Shown piece by piece: positions 16,020 through 24,166 of a DNA stretch of 27,436 nt. Both the position numbers and the translations under genes were made by a program. The stretch spans positions 1 to 27,436 of the forward strand of contig CAMFPD010000009.1 in NCBI GenBank assembly GCA_945971355.1, read 5' to 3'. Position 1 is the first letter of the stretch. Each line of letters starts with the position of its first letter. This DNA comes from an uncultured Lachnobacterium sp. (lineage in GTDB: Bacteria > Bacillota > Clostridia > Lachnospirales > Lachnospiraceae). The notes beneath the pieces were generated by a model. It was not told the DNA's origin. It saw only the letters and a program-made list of their open reading frames with translations, and made no database searches.

Positions 16020-17078
16020 TCAACCAAATATGAATTTCCTTTGTATTCTATAACTTACAAAGAATAACAAAGTATCTATAATAATTTTCTCAACAGTCTC
16101 CCCTATTGGGCAAAGGCTATAGCACAAGGTCACAAGTCCTGCAGACACCAGCATTTGAGCAATGCATAAAATGTAATACTTTATAGCAGTAATAACAATA
16201 GACTTATCACTCTTAAATACAACGGTTTTGTTCATAAAAAAGTTGTATAGTGATGAACAAATTCTAGCTATGACAGTAGCCACCAAAATGTACATTACTA
16301 GTCTTGGTTTTAAAATAATCACCAAAATCTTAAATATGGCAATATCTATCAGAGAAGCACTAAGTGATGACAAAGTATATTTAATAAAATTTCCAAGTAA
16401 AACCTTATATATTTTGATAGAATCCTTTATTGGATTAAAATGTGTAGATGCATTTTCTTCCAGATATATGGTCTGGATTGTCACACTCTCTATGGAGATT
16501 TTCTTTCTGCTACATTCAATTAGCATATTCATTTCATACTCATATCTTTCTCCATTTACCGTCAAAAAAGTTTCAAACAGAGAATTTGGTATTCCTCTGA
16601 GTCCAGTCTGTGTATCATGCAATTTTATACCATATAGTAATCTAAAAATACGTCTTGTCAGACTATTACCAAATTTGCTTTTAAATGGTACGTCCTTGTC
16701 AAACTCTCTTTCTCCAAGAACTAAAGCATCCTTGATTGTTGACAGCTTATCAGAGACCTTTAACACATCCTCAACAGAATGCTGACCATCAGAATCAGCC
16801 GTAATTATTCCATTGTATATTTGATCATAACCATTACTAATATAAAGAGCCATGGCATTTTTTAATGCCCGCCCCTTTCCTTTGTTAATATCATGGGTAA
16901 TCAAATCACACTCTGGAATATCACTAATCCTCTCAAAGATATATTTGTAATCCTCTCCGCTTCCATCATCAACTACAATAATTTTCCTTATTCCACTATC
17001 AATTAATTTCCGTATGTATTCCACCAGATTTTCTTCTGGCTCTAAAGCTGGAATAATCACTGCTGAATTCTGTTTCAT
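16020..17078 (-). CDS. GT2 glycosyltransferase fused to a GtrA-like membrane domain
   Basis: This is a 352-aa fusion. Residues 1-225 are a GT-A fold family 2 glycosyltransferase of the dolichyl-phosphate-mannose/GtrB type, with VVDDGS (35-40), NKGKG (65-69), the DXD-like DSDGQH (95-100) and HDTQTGLRG near 155. It would transfer a sugar from a nucleotide sugar to undecaprenyl phosphate on the cytoplasmic face. Residues about 230-352 contain four hydrophobic segments of the GtrA type, which are thought to help the lipid-linked sugar cross the membrane. GtrA and GtrB are usually separate proteins, although fusions occur. It is divergent from a GT-C-like membrane protein that could use the lipid-linked sugar. 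The ATG is preceded by GGAG with a 7-nt spacer. Confidence 0.9.
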   Translation of the reverse strand: MKQNSAVIIPALEPEENLVEYIRKLIDSGIRKIIVVDDGSGEDYKYIFERISDIPECDLITHDINKGKGRALKNAMALYISNGYDQIYNGIITADSDGQHSVEDVLKVSDKLSTIKDALVLGEREFDKDVPFKSKFGNSLTRRIFRLLYGIKLHDTQTGLRGIPNSLFETFLTVNGERYEYEMNMLIECSRKKISIESVTIQTIYLEENASTHFNPIKDSIKIYKVLLGNFIKYTLSSLSASLIDIAIFKILVIILKPRLVMYILVATVIARICSSLYNFFMNKTVVFKSDKSIVITAIKYYILCIAQMLVSAGLVTLCYSLCPIGETVEKIIIDTLLFFVSYRIQRKFIFG

Positions 17079-17111
17079 ATCTATACTCCAATTTCACTTT
17101 TGTACTTTTTA

Positions 17112-17117
17112 ATTATA
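17112..17117 (-). promoter_or_regulatory. possible -10 element for the GT2-GtrA gene
   Basis: A perfect TATAAT lies on the minus strand about 35 bp before the start codon. No good -35 is seen 16-18 nt upstream (TAGTAC at 17 nt), so this rests on the -10 alone. Confidence 0.3.
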
Positions 17118-17201
17118 AAGTTTGTGCCTTCATTGTACTAGACTTTTTATTCAATTTATTAAATATCATATAAAATTCTTTTCCCATCTCATACAAACAA
17201 T

Positions 17202-17230
17202 TTGACAGTGCAAACAGCTTCCCATATCAT
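17202..17230 (+). promoter_or_regulatory. strong promoter of the GT-C-like membrane protein gene
   Basis: A perfect -35 TTGACA (17202-17207) is followed after exactly 17 nt by TATCAT (17225-17230). Transcription would begin near 17237, just before GGAGG. This excludes the TTG at 17202 as a start codon, since it lies in the -35 box. Confidence 0.7.
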
Positions 17231-17240
17231 ATTTATTATT

Positions 17241-17245
17241 GGAGG
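17241..17245 (+). promoter_or_regulatory. ribosome binding site of the GT-C-like gene (decides start)
   Basis: GGAGG lies 7 nt before ATG 17253. Together with the promoter position it sets the start. Confidence 0.85.
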
Positions 17246-17252
17246 TTATTTT

Positions 17253-19121
17253 ATGGGATATATACTTATTTTACTTATCATTTTGTCTTTATCTGGCTCG
17301 CTGGCAATTCTAGGGAATAGAAAAATAGAAGAAACCACACCTGTTACCATGATGTCAATTATCATGCTGATATACATATGTGGGCTTCTATTTCACAACA
17401 TTCCCCTTGGAGTATATTTGTCTATAGGCTTTTCAGTACCAGCTATTGCCTTTTTAATATTCACCTTTATTAAAAAGAAAAAGCTTTTTATGGAACACTG
17501 TATTACACCAGGATTTTTCATACTGCTTAGTCTATTCCTGTGGATGTTTATAATCAATATAAATCGGCTTGCCTTTGTGTGGGATGAAATGTCTCATTGG
17601 GCACTGGCAGTTAAAAATATGTGTTTTTTTGATTATTTTGCCTTTATAGATGATGCTAACACCACCTACAAGGGTTACCCACCTGCTATCACGCTGTGGG
17701 AATATTTTGTGTGTAAATTAACCGGCGGTTATTCCGATTCAGGTTTCTATAATGCCTATAGCTGGTTTTTGCTGTCACTGTGTATTCCATTCGTAAAGAA
17801 ATTCAAATTTAAACAAATGGGATATGCTATTGCAAGTGTTCTGTTTATTATTTTTCTTCCATTAGCATTCAATAACACATATATGGTTGTAGGATATGTT
17901 GACATACCACTTGGAGTTCTGAGCTTTTATATTATTTTTGAGCTATACACTGCTGTCCAAAAGAATTGGTACCACTATTTCTCATTATTCATTGCAATCA
18001 GTACACTGTGTATGATAAAAGCAACTGGTGTAACTTTTGCAATAATAATACTATTCTTGATTCTAGGGGATATGATTCATGAATTGAGAGCTAAATCAGA
18101 TAAATGGAAGCCCTATACCTTCTCAGCCATTACATGTTCTCTAGGTATTATCTTTGGAAAATTCTCATGGACTTTGTTGCTTAAAGTTCAGAATGTAACA
18201 GGAGCCTGGGATACAAGTAATTTCACATTACAGAACCTCTTGCTCCTACTCAGTGGCAAGGGTGATGAATATTGGTATGAAACAATCAGATATTTCTTTT
18301 TCACTTTATTCTTAGGTCGATTTGGTAAAGGAATAATAGGAATAAGCGTGTTCTTCTGGACAGTTCTTCTTATTACGATAGCAATCCTTATGTCCAGAAA
18401 AAAGGATGATAGAAAGCGGTTCAGACGTTATATATACACTCTTCTGATTGGAGAGGTAATATATATATTTGGTCTCCTGTTCCTGTATATTTTTACATTC
18501 TCTGCATATGAAGCTGTTGTACTAGCTTCCTTCAATAGATATATGCTCAGTTATATGGTTATCCTTTTCTTCTTTATACTGGGGATGTTCATTTACCAGG
18601 TTGGAGATGGCAAAGAGCTTAAATGGGATTATGTGTTAGTACTTGTAATGTATGGATGTCTTCTCCTGGTCGTACCATTCAAGCAGTTCTTATATGTAAC
18701 AGTATCTGTTAATGAAGATTGGGAAGGTCAAAGAGAATACAGAGAAAAATATTCGTATATTCATAAATACGACGAAATACTGGATTATACAAAAGATAAG
18801 GTGGCAATAATAGCACAGGAAGATTATGGTGAAGATTATTACACCATAAACTACGAAATTGCCCCTGTAAAAGTATTAAATCTCTGGAGTCTTGGACAAC
18901 CATATTCATATATCGACTTCTATTCTGTCGATTACAGCGTCGATGAATGGCTTAATTACTTAGTAGATGAGGGTTGTACCTACCTATACCTGCATGAAGT
19001 AAATGATTACTTTATTGCTAAATATGCTGAAGCCTTTGAAAGTACAGATAGTATTGAAATCCACAATATGTATAAGATTGATGCAACTCCTTCAGACATA
19101 AAATTAGTATCTATAAATTGA
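17253..19121 (+). CDS. polytopic membrane protein, GT-C glycosyltransferase-like
   Basis: This is a 622-aa protein with about 12 hydrophobic segments and a C-terminal hydrophilic domain of about 130 residues, probably outside. I do not recognise a named family with certainty. The arrangement resembles GT-C fold transferases (PMT/GT39/ArnT types): after the first transmembrane hairpins comes an acidic site, DEMSHWALAVKN with D111-E112, followed by an Asp/Tyr-rich loop (FIDDANTTYKGYPP). In that superfamily an Asp at this position is catalytic. Such enzymes use polyprenyl-phosphate sugars as donors, which fits the divergent GT2-GtrA gene. It is monocistronic: it has its own strong promoter and a long-stem terminator directly after the stop. 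Another reading is an uncharacterised surface-polysaccharide membrane protein. Confidence 0.8.
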   Translation: MGYILILLIILSLSGSLAILGNRKIEETTPVTMMSIIMLIYICGLLFHNIPLGVYLSIGFSVPAIAFLIFTFIKKKKLFMEHCITPGFFILLSLFLWMFIININRLAFVWDEMSHWALAVKNMCFFDYFAFIDDANTTYKGYPPAITLWEYFVCKLTGGYSDSGFYNAYSWFLLSLCIPFVKKFKFKQMGYAIASVLFIIFLPLAFNNTYMVVGYVDIPLGVLSFYIIFELYTAVQKNWYHYFSLFIAISTLCMIKATGVTFAIIILFLILGDMIHELRAKSDKWKPYTFSAITCSLGIIFGKFSWTLLLKVQNVTGAWDTSNFTLQNLLLLLSGKGDEYWYETIRYFFFTLFLGRFGKGIIGISVFFWTVLLITIAILMSRKKDDRKRFRRYIYTLLIGEVIYIFGLLFLYIFTFSAYEAVVLASFNRYMLSYMVILFFFILGMFIYQVGDGKELKWDYVLVLVMYGCLLLVVPFKQFLYVTVSVNEDWEGQREYREKYSYIHKYDEILDYTKDKVAIIAQEDYGEDYYTINYEIAPVKVLNLWSLGQPYSYIDFYSVDYSVDEWLNYLVDEGCTYLYLHEVNDYFIAKYAEAFESTDSIEIHNMYKIDATPSDIKLVSIN

Positions 19122-19124
19122 TTC

Positions 19125-19166
19125 AAAATAGGAATGAGAACATGTCTCATTCCTATTTTTATTTTT
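19125..19166 (+). terminator. rho-independent terminator of the GT-C-like gene
   Basis: A perfect 15-bp inverted repeat (19125-19139 with 19145-19159) around the loop ACATG is followed by a T-rich run. It begins 3 nt after the stop codon. Confidence 0.93.
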
Positions 19167-19170
19167 AATA

Positions 19171-19213
19171 TATAAAAAAAGAAGGTCAGTATTATCCATT
19201 TCCTGACCTTCTT
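19171..19213 (-). terminator. rho-independent terminator of the surface protein gene
   Basis: An 11-bp perfect stem (AAGAAGGTCAG at 19179-19189 with its complement at 19203-19213) and a 13-nt loop are followed on the minus strand by a run of seven or more T. It lies 34 bp after the surface protein stop. It stands back to back with the plus-strand terminator. Confidence 0.9.
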
Positions 19214-19246
19214 GATTTATACATTTTAGTTTCTCAGTCAAATTAA

Positions 19247-20761
19247 TTATTTAGCTGTTTTTCTTCTAACAACTACTCCACCGATAACTACACATCCACA
19301 AACAAATGCCATTACGAATGGAAGAACACTTGTTTCGTCACCAGTCTTTGGAGAAATTGCTGCAGTTGCTGTTGGAGCAGCTGTAGCTGGCGGTGTTGTT
19401 GGTGCTCCTGGTGTTGTTGGTGTTCCTGGTGTTGTTGGTGTTCCTGGTGTTGTTGGTGTTCCTGGTGTTGTTGGAGGTACTGGTGTTGTTGGAGGTACTG
19501 GTGTTGTTGGAGGTACCTCTTCTTTAACAGTTGTCAATTCAACTGGCAACTCCTCATTTACAACGGTATAATCTGAACAGTGTGTAAATACAAATGTTAC
19601 ATATCCATCTTTAACTACAGATTCTTTCTTCTCAGTAAAGATACCCTTTTTGGGATCATATAAATATAAATATACTGTATGTCCCTCTTCAAAATCTTCC
19701 TCAGGAACACTAAATGTTACATATGCCTCACCTGGAAGAACTCCATCAAAATCAAACTTAATATTAAATTTTTTAAGAGTCTTTGGTAATTCTACTGTAC
19801 TATACAACTTATCAATCTCTTCAACCTCGGCTCCCACTTTAAATGTTGGAGTAAACTTGATTCCTTCTTTTATACTTGGAAAATACCATGTTCCATCCTT
19901 AGTAACAATTTCCATTGACTTGCCAATATAGTCAGTTGTATCAAATTCTGCATCTCCAGATACCACTACATCTACAGCTTTTACAGCATCTTCTGAAATC
20001 TCTTTTGTAGTAAATACATAGCTACCTTTATTTACAGCTTTTGCATTATATGTTCTTATTCTAATATATCTGCGCGAATCTCCATTGTAACCATACCAAG
20101 TACCCTTATCTACATAAACAAATGACTTAGTAACAGGATCGAAATAATAGAGATATACATCTCCATCTCCATACTTACCTGATTCAGCAAAGGACATTGT
20201 CCAATCATCAATTGAAAAATTTGCTGCACCTGGCAATCTTCCGCTACCAGCAATCTGGAACTGAATAGCTTCTCCGTCATATCCAGTTTCTGAAAGTTTC
20301 TCTGTCACAGCCGCAACATCATTTAATGTTATAGTTCCATTAAAATCAGCATCTGCATTAGTAACCACTGGAATTGAAACTTCCATATCTCTATTTTCAG
20401 AATATGTACTAAGTGACAATCTAGCTTTCTTTGTAACCATTGTTGTAAGATTCTCTGCTGAAACAGAACCAACTTCTGCCTTAAAATAAACTTCTGAACC
20501 CTCAATGAAGTAATCTTTTGCTAATACTTCCTTAATATTATCATTTAAATTAGTCGCATCATTAGCTGTTGTCATATAAACCTCAGCCCTAATCTTTGAT
20601 GCATCAGCACCAGTTCCTTTAAATGCACTGTAGAATTCAGTTTTTTCATAGAACCTATCTCCATCTGTACCCAGCTCAGCAAATACAGTCACACAACTTG
20701 CAAGTGTGAGAACCATTGCAAGAGCCAGAGTCAACACTTTCCTTCCTAATTTGTTTCTCAT
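19247..20761 (-). CDS. sortase-anchored Pro/Thr-repeat surface protein with an EF-hand-like loop
   Basis: This is a 504-aa secreted protein. A signal peptide (1-28, ending VFA) precedes about 390 residues of beta-rich extracellular sequence with no fold I can name. A Pro/Thr stalk of seven 6-residue repeats follows, and then the sorting signal SPKTGD (470-475), a hydrophobic segment and an RRKTAK tail. This order is that of a sortase substrate, with SPKTG in place of LPXTG. Residues 137-148 (DADFNGTITLND) match a calcium-binding EF-hand or dockerin loop, but a clear second loop is absent. Two roles are possible: structural wall protein or ligand-binding adhesin. No sortase gene is in the window. 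ATG 20761 is chosen because AAGGAGG lies 6 nt upstream. A longer in-frame start at 20806 would fall within the promoter. Confidence 0.88.
   Translation of the reverse strand: MRNKLGRKVLTLALAMVLTLASCVTVFAELGTDGDRFYEKTEFYSAFKGTGADASKIRAEVYMTTANDATNLNDNIKEVLAKDYFIEGSEVYFKAEVGSVSAENLTTMVTKKARLSLSTYSENRDMEVSIPVVTNADADFNGTITLNDVAAVTEKLSETGYDGEAIQFQIAGSGRLPGAANFSIDDWTMSFAESGKYGDGDVYLYYFDPVTKSFVYVDKGTWYGYNGDSRRYIRIRTYNAKAVNKGSYVFTTKEISEDAVKAVDVVVSGDAEFDTTDYIGKSMEIVTKDGTWYFPSIKEGIKFTPTFKVGAEVEEIDKLYSTVELPKTLKKFNIKFDFDGVLPGEAYVTFSVPEEDFEEGHTVYLYLYDPKKGIFTEKKESVVKDGYVTFVFTHCSDYTVVNEELPVELTTVKEEVPPTTPVPPTTPVPPTTPGTPTTPGTPTTPGTPTTPGAPTTPPATAAPTATAAISPKTGDETSVLPFVMAFVCGCVVIGGVVVRRKTAK
19388..19513 (-). repeat. 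seven-copy 18-bp tandem repeat encoding a Pro/Thr stalk
   Basis: Seven in-frame 18-nt units encode PPTTPV twice, PPTTPG, TPTTPG three times and APTTPP. Units of the same type are almost identical at DNA level, as expected for recent slippage. The repeat spaces the folded domain from the wall anchor, and copy number may vary between strains. Confidence 0.95.
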
Positions 20762-20767
20762 AAAAAT

Positions 20768-20774
20768 CCTCCTT
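20768..20774 (-). promoter_or_regulatory. ribosome binding site of the surface protein gene (decides start)
   Basis: AAGGAGG on the minus strand lies 6 nt before ATG 20761, which begins a typical signal peptide. Confidence 0.88.
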
Positions 20775-20796
20775 CGTATTGTTCTATAATACTGTA

Positions 20797-20825
20797 AATA
20801 TAGCACTATAATACTATAGTGTCAA
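20797..20825 (-). promoter_or_regulatory. near-consensus promoter of the surface protein gene
   Basis: On the minus strand a perfect -35 TTGACA (20820-20825) and TATATT (20797-20802) are separated by exactly 17 nt. The expected start of transcription near 20790 leaves a leader of about 29 nt carrying the ribosome binding site. An inverted repeat fills the spacer. Confidence 0.78.
20804..20821. promoter_or_regulatory. palindrome inside the promoter spacer, candidate operator
   Basis: CACTATA (20804-20810) and TATAGTG (20815-20821) form perfect 7-bp arms around ATAC. The palindrome occupies the whole -35/-10 spacer and touches the -35 box, where a bound dimeric regulator would block RNA polymerase. 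No regulator gene is adjacent. Confidence 0.5.
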
Positions 20826-20854
20826 TAAAATATTCAGATTATTTTAATAATAAT

Positions 20855-23800
20855 TTAAGAAATATCTTTTTCTTCCATTCTACCGTAACATAATCCGACA
20901 ATTAGTAATACAAACACATATGGAACATTTAGACCTATGACTGCCGTACCAAGATATGCAATTATTGTAACTGCACATACGCATAGTCTCTCATTGCTCT
21001 TTGCTTTCCTAATTATTCCCATAAAGCTTGCGACTATCCAGCCATACAAACAGATAAGTCCTAATATTCCATGCGTAATCAAAACCTGCAAATATTCACA
21101 ATGAGCATTATCCAGCATCTGAACAATCTGGTTATCATACGGATCTATCTGAGTCCAGAACAAATGAGCCACATTACTGCTTCCCACTCCAAATAATTTC
21201 TGCCATACACTAAGTTCTGCATATCCATCCACGGCCATTTTCCATAGATATCCTCTCTGATTTCCCCACTCTTTTCCGATAACCAATAATGAAGCAAACG
21301 AGTTTCTATCTACTATTTCCATATTATTCGAAAGAATTATACCAACAATTAAACACAAGAAAATAATACTGTACAGAATAATAAGTGCCATTCTCATATG
21401 TTTAACATTTACAACTAAATCTTTCTTTTTCATAAATATTACAGAGGTTCCATACACTACAAAAGCAATAATCACAAACCCTATAAAACAGAAATTTGAA
21501 TCTAATATATTCTGACTTATGCTATCCACTGGCATATAAACTGTTAGAATCATTTCTGTAAACCCAAGAATAATCCCAGATAACATAAACAATTCTAATA
21601 AAAGAAAATATTTTAAAATTTGCCATTTATCCGTTAAAAATATTATTCCAAACAAATAAAAAATTACAATTCCTATATATCCACTATTTGCACTGCATAC
21701 AAATACAGATGCCTGAGCAATCGCAGCCGATATCACGAGTCCTATCTGAATATATTTGTCCTTTTCTTTGCAAAAAAGCATCCCACAATATGCAAATGAT
21801 ACCCCCATAAAAACAGAGAACATATCCACGTTTCCTATAGTGGATATATATCTGTTTAAATTACCAGCTTCCATTCCATTATACACATTTAATGGATCAA
21901 CATTATAATGATTTAGTATAGCCAAAATTCCTAAAGGAATCACTACCACAGGAATACTATATCTGAAAATTTTATATGTTTTTCCACACATAACTGCTAT
22001 ACATATTATGAGCACATATGTTATATCCATCAAATATCCAGTATATCTTCCATATGTTGCAAAAACAGCATCATCAATTGATCCAGTCATTATTACACTT
22101 ATCAGTCCCACTATCAAATATCCTACTAATAGAAGATCATACTTTCTAAAATTACTGTATATATCACTGTTCCATCTCAAGACAGCAATTGTGAAATATA
22201 GTACAGCAAATATTACTGTAACAACAATTAGAAAATATGACTTGGCCATAGTTATGTCAGCCAACTTATTGTGAAGATATAATGGGCAACCAATAATAAT
22301 CGTTGCCAGCATTACATTAGCTATAATTGTTCCCACTTTTTCCGGAATTTTTATCATTTTCCTTCTATTTAGGAAAAGTGAGATATTAATAATTATCGTA
22401 AAATACAGAAATGTAATTATTCCTACAACAATATACTTCTTATATCTATTAAATTCTGATGCGTTCTCTAGCTTATTGCCATTATTATAGTATTCAAAAC
22501 CAGATAGCAAAAGTGTATCAGCCTTTGAATATATAGCAGTGTAATTTCCATTTAGCATCACACATGCTAACGACACATCTCCTTGTTTATCATATTTTAT
22601 CACCGATGATTTTCCTGAAAACATAGCTGTCTGTATATCAGCATTACTATCCTCAATGATTCCTCTCAAATCATCATTTTCATATGCTGCTTTAAATATT
22701 TTTGCCATATCGGCGGCACTTGTCCAACTTGCTTTTTCATTTAAGCTAAAAACATCATCAAAACTTGAATTAGTACACCCAATCTCAACAAGTTTTTTAT
22801 TCATCATTTTAATAAATGAATAATCTACTGTTCCAGTTTTTGTTTTCACCAACTCCGAAACGGCTTTCATACATTCTTCCGATTCCATATAAATAATTTT
22901 ATAGAGACACAATCCTATTGTATATTCAGACGTCTTTGTTTGGCCATTAGCCCTTATATGATTGCTACCAGCCGAATTTTGTGGTTCAGATACCGCTACA
23001 ACCTCATCTACACTGCAATAATCCAACACTGTAAGTGCCGCTGCTAACCCAGTCAATCCACCTGCTGGTACTTTCTCATTAGCCCCCTTTGAATAAAGAA
23101 CTTCCCCACTATTCAAATTAATCATTTGAATATAATCTAATGTTTCATCATTCGATTGCATTATTGCTGTTGTATCACCGCTATCAACATTATCTTCAAC
23201 ATCTGCAATAGTAACTATTTCGTAGCCTGCCGTTTCGTTACTATTAGATACATATCCTTCATTAATTCCAAACTCCTGATTGAACAAATCAGTTGTTTCT
23301 ATATACTGCTTATCTTCTTCCGCCCCTAATACAATACATACAAGATTTTTTCCTTCATAGCTGGCATAAGAGACAAGTGTATATCCTGCCTCATTTGTAT
23401 AACCAGTCTTGCCACCAATTATTTTCTCATATCTATAGGTATCGTCATCAATCATTTTATGAGTATTTTTATATAACTCTGGTATAGTATCCGATTGAGA
23501 TATCGCAAAAAAAGCATCTTCTTTTAGGATTTCCATCAATTCTGGATATCCATATGCAGCCATTGCTATATGCATCATATCCCTTGCCGTAGTATAATGA
23601 TTCTCATCATGAATTCCGCAAGGGTTCTCATAATTTGTATTAACACACCCCAAATCATTTGCCTTTTGATTCATTGCCTGTACAAAAGTGTCTACATTAC
23701 CACCCAGAATATCTCCAACATATTCTGCCAATGCATACGCACATTCATTGCCTGATGCTATAAGCATTCCCTTAAGACATTCTTCCACGGTTGAAACCTG

Positions 23801-24151
23801 CCCCACCTGCATTCCTACATCTGTAGAATTTACAAGTCCCTTTGTATATGCCTCCTCTGAAATGATTACATTTTCACTTAAATCACTACAATTATCTAAA
23901 ACAATCATAGCTGTCATTAACTTTGTAATACTGGCTGGATATAACACATCATCAGCATTTTTTTCATAAATTATTTCACCACTATCCAGATTGGCAAGAA
24001 TTACTGCTTTTGAAGTAATCTCAACAGACTCATCACTCTTTGAATTTTCGTTCATTCCATTCGCATATACTGTCGAATGGCAGGAAATGTGTCCCACTAA
24101 TAAAACACTTACCAATAGTATGTTAAAAAGTATTCTAATCCCCTTTTTCAT
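20855..24151 (-). CDS. D-Ala-D-Ala carboxypeptidase, inactive carboxypeptidase copy and O-antigen-ligase-like domain in one protein
   Basis: This is a 1098-aa protein in one open frame. After a signal sequence (about 1-31), residues 45-295 are an S11 (penicillin-binding) DD-carboxypeptidase with all catalytic motifs: S74-I-T-K77, S133-G-N135 and K248-T-G250. Residues 335-555 repeat this fold but are dead: the SxxK positions read G365-L-T-G368, SGN reads ESE (423-425), and KTG reads KSS (514-516). From about 571 on there are roughly a dozen membrane segments with a Wzy/WaaL-type signature, WGNQRGYLW (962-970) and DNAHCEYL (1014-1021, H1017). The first part trims wall peptide stems. The last part resembles glycan ligases or polymerases. 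The combination suggests coupling of glycan attachment to wall maturation. It lies 15 nt after a paralogous ligase gene. Confidence 0.9.
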   Translation of the reverse strand: MKKGIRILFNILLVSVLLVGHISCHSTVYANGMNENSKSDESVEITSKAVILANLDSGEIIYEKNADDVLYPASITKLMTAMIVLDNCSDLSENVIISEEAYTKGLVNSTDVGMQVGQVSTVEECLKGMLIASGNECAYALAEYVGDILGGNVDTFVQAMNQKANDLGCVNTNYENPCGIHDENHYTTARDMMHIAMAAYGYPELMEILKEDAFFAISQSDTIPELYKNTHKMIDDDTYRYEKIIGGKTGYTNEAGYTLVSYASYEGKNLVCIVLGAEEDKQYIETTDLFNQEFGINEGYVSNSNETAGYEIVTIADVEDNVDSGDTTAIMQSNDETLDYIQMINLNSGEVLYSKGANEKVPAGGLTGLAAALTVLDYCSVDEVVAVSEPQNSAGSNHIRANGQTKTSEYTIGLCLYKIIYMESEECMKAVSELVKTKTGTVDYSFIKMMNKKLVEIGCTNSSFDDVFSLNEKASWTSAADMAKIFKAAYENDDLRGIIEDSNADIQTAMFSGKSSVIKYDKQGDVSLACVMLNGNYTAIYSKADTLLLSGFEYYNNGNKLENASEFNRYKKYIVVGIITFLYFTIIINISLFLNRRKMIKIPEKVGTIIANVMLATIIIGCPLYLHNKLADITMAKSYFLIVVTVIFAVLYFTIAVLRWNSDIYSNFRKYDLLLVGYLIVGLISVIMTGSIDDAVFATYGRYTGYLMDITYVLIICIAVMCGKTYKIFRYSIPVVVIPLGILAILNHYNVDPLNVYNGMEAGNLNRYISTIGNVDMFSVFMGVSFAYCGMLFCKEKDKYIQIGLVISAAIAQASVFVCSANSGYIGIVIFYLFGIIFLTDKWQILKYFLLLELFMLSGIILGFTEMILTVYMPVDSISQNILDSNFCFIGFVIIAFVVYGTSVIFMKKKDLVVNVKHMRMALIILYSIIFLCLIVGIILSNNMEIVDRNSFASLLVIGKEWGNQRGYLWKMAVDGYAELSVWQKLFGVGSSNVAHLFWTQIDPYDNQIVQMLDNAHCEYLQVLITHGILGLICLYGWIVASFMGIIRKAKSNERLCVCAVTIIAYLGTAVIGLNVPYVFVLLIVGLCYGRMEEKDIS

Positions 24152-24166
24152 TATGTAATCCCCAAT

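Noticed and set aside
17202..17252. Upstream TTG start for the GT-C-like protein
   Set aside because: The TTG is part of a perfect -35 box, and the downstream ATG has GGAGG at good spacing.
19388..19513. CRISPR-like or noncoding tandem repeat
   Set aside because: Units are 18 nt with no spacers, and they encode an in-frame Pro/Thr repeat.
20855..24151. Frameshift or missed stop joining two genes at the carboxypeptidase-ligase junction
   Set aside because: The frame is open across the junction with continuous codon use, and no internal start with a ribosome binding site was noticed near 22450. It is kept as a true fusion pending comparison with homologues.
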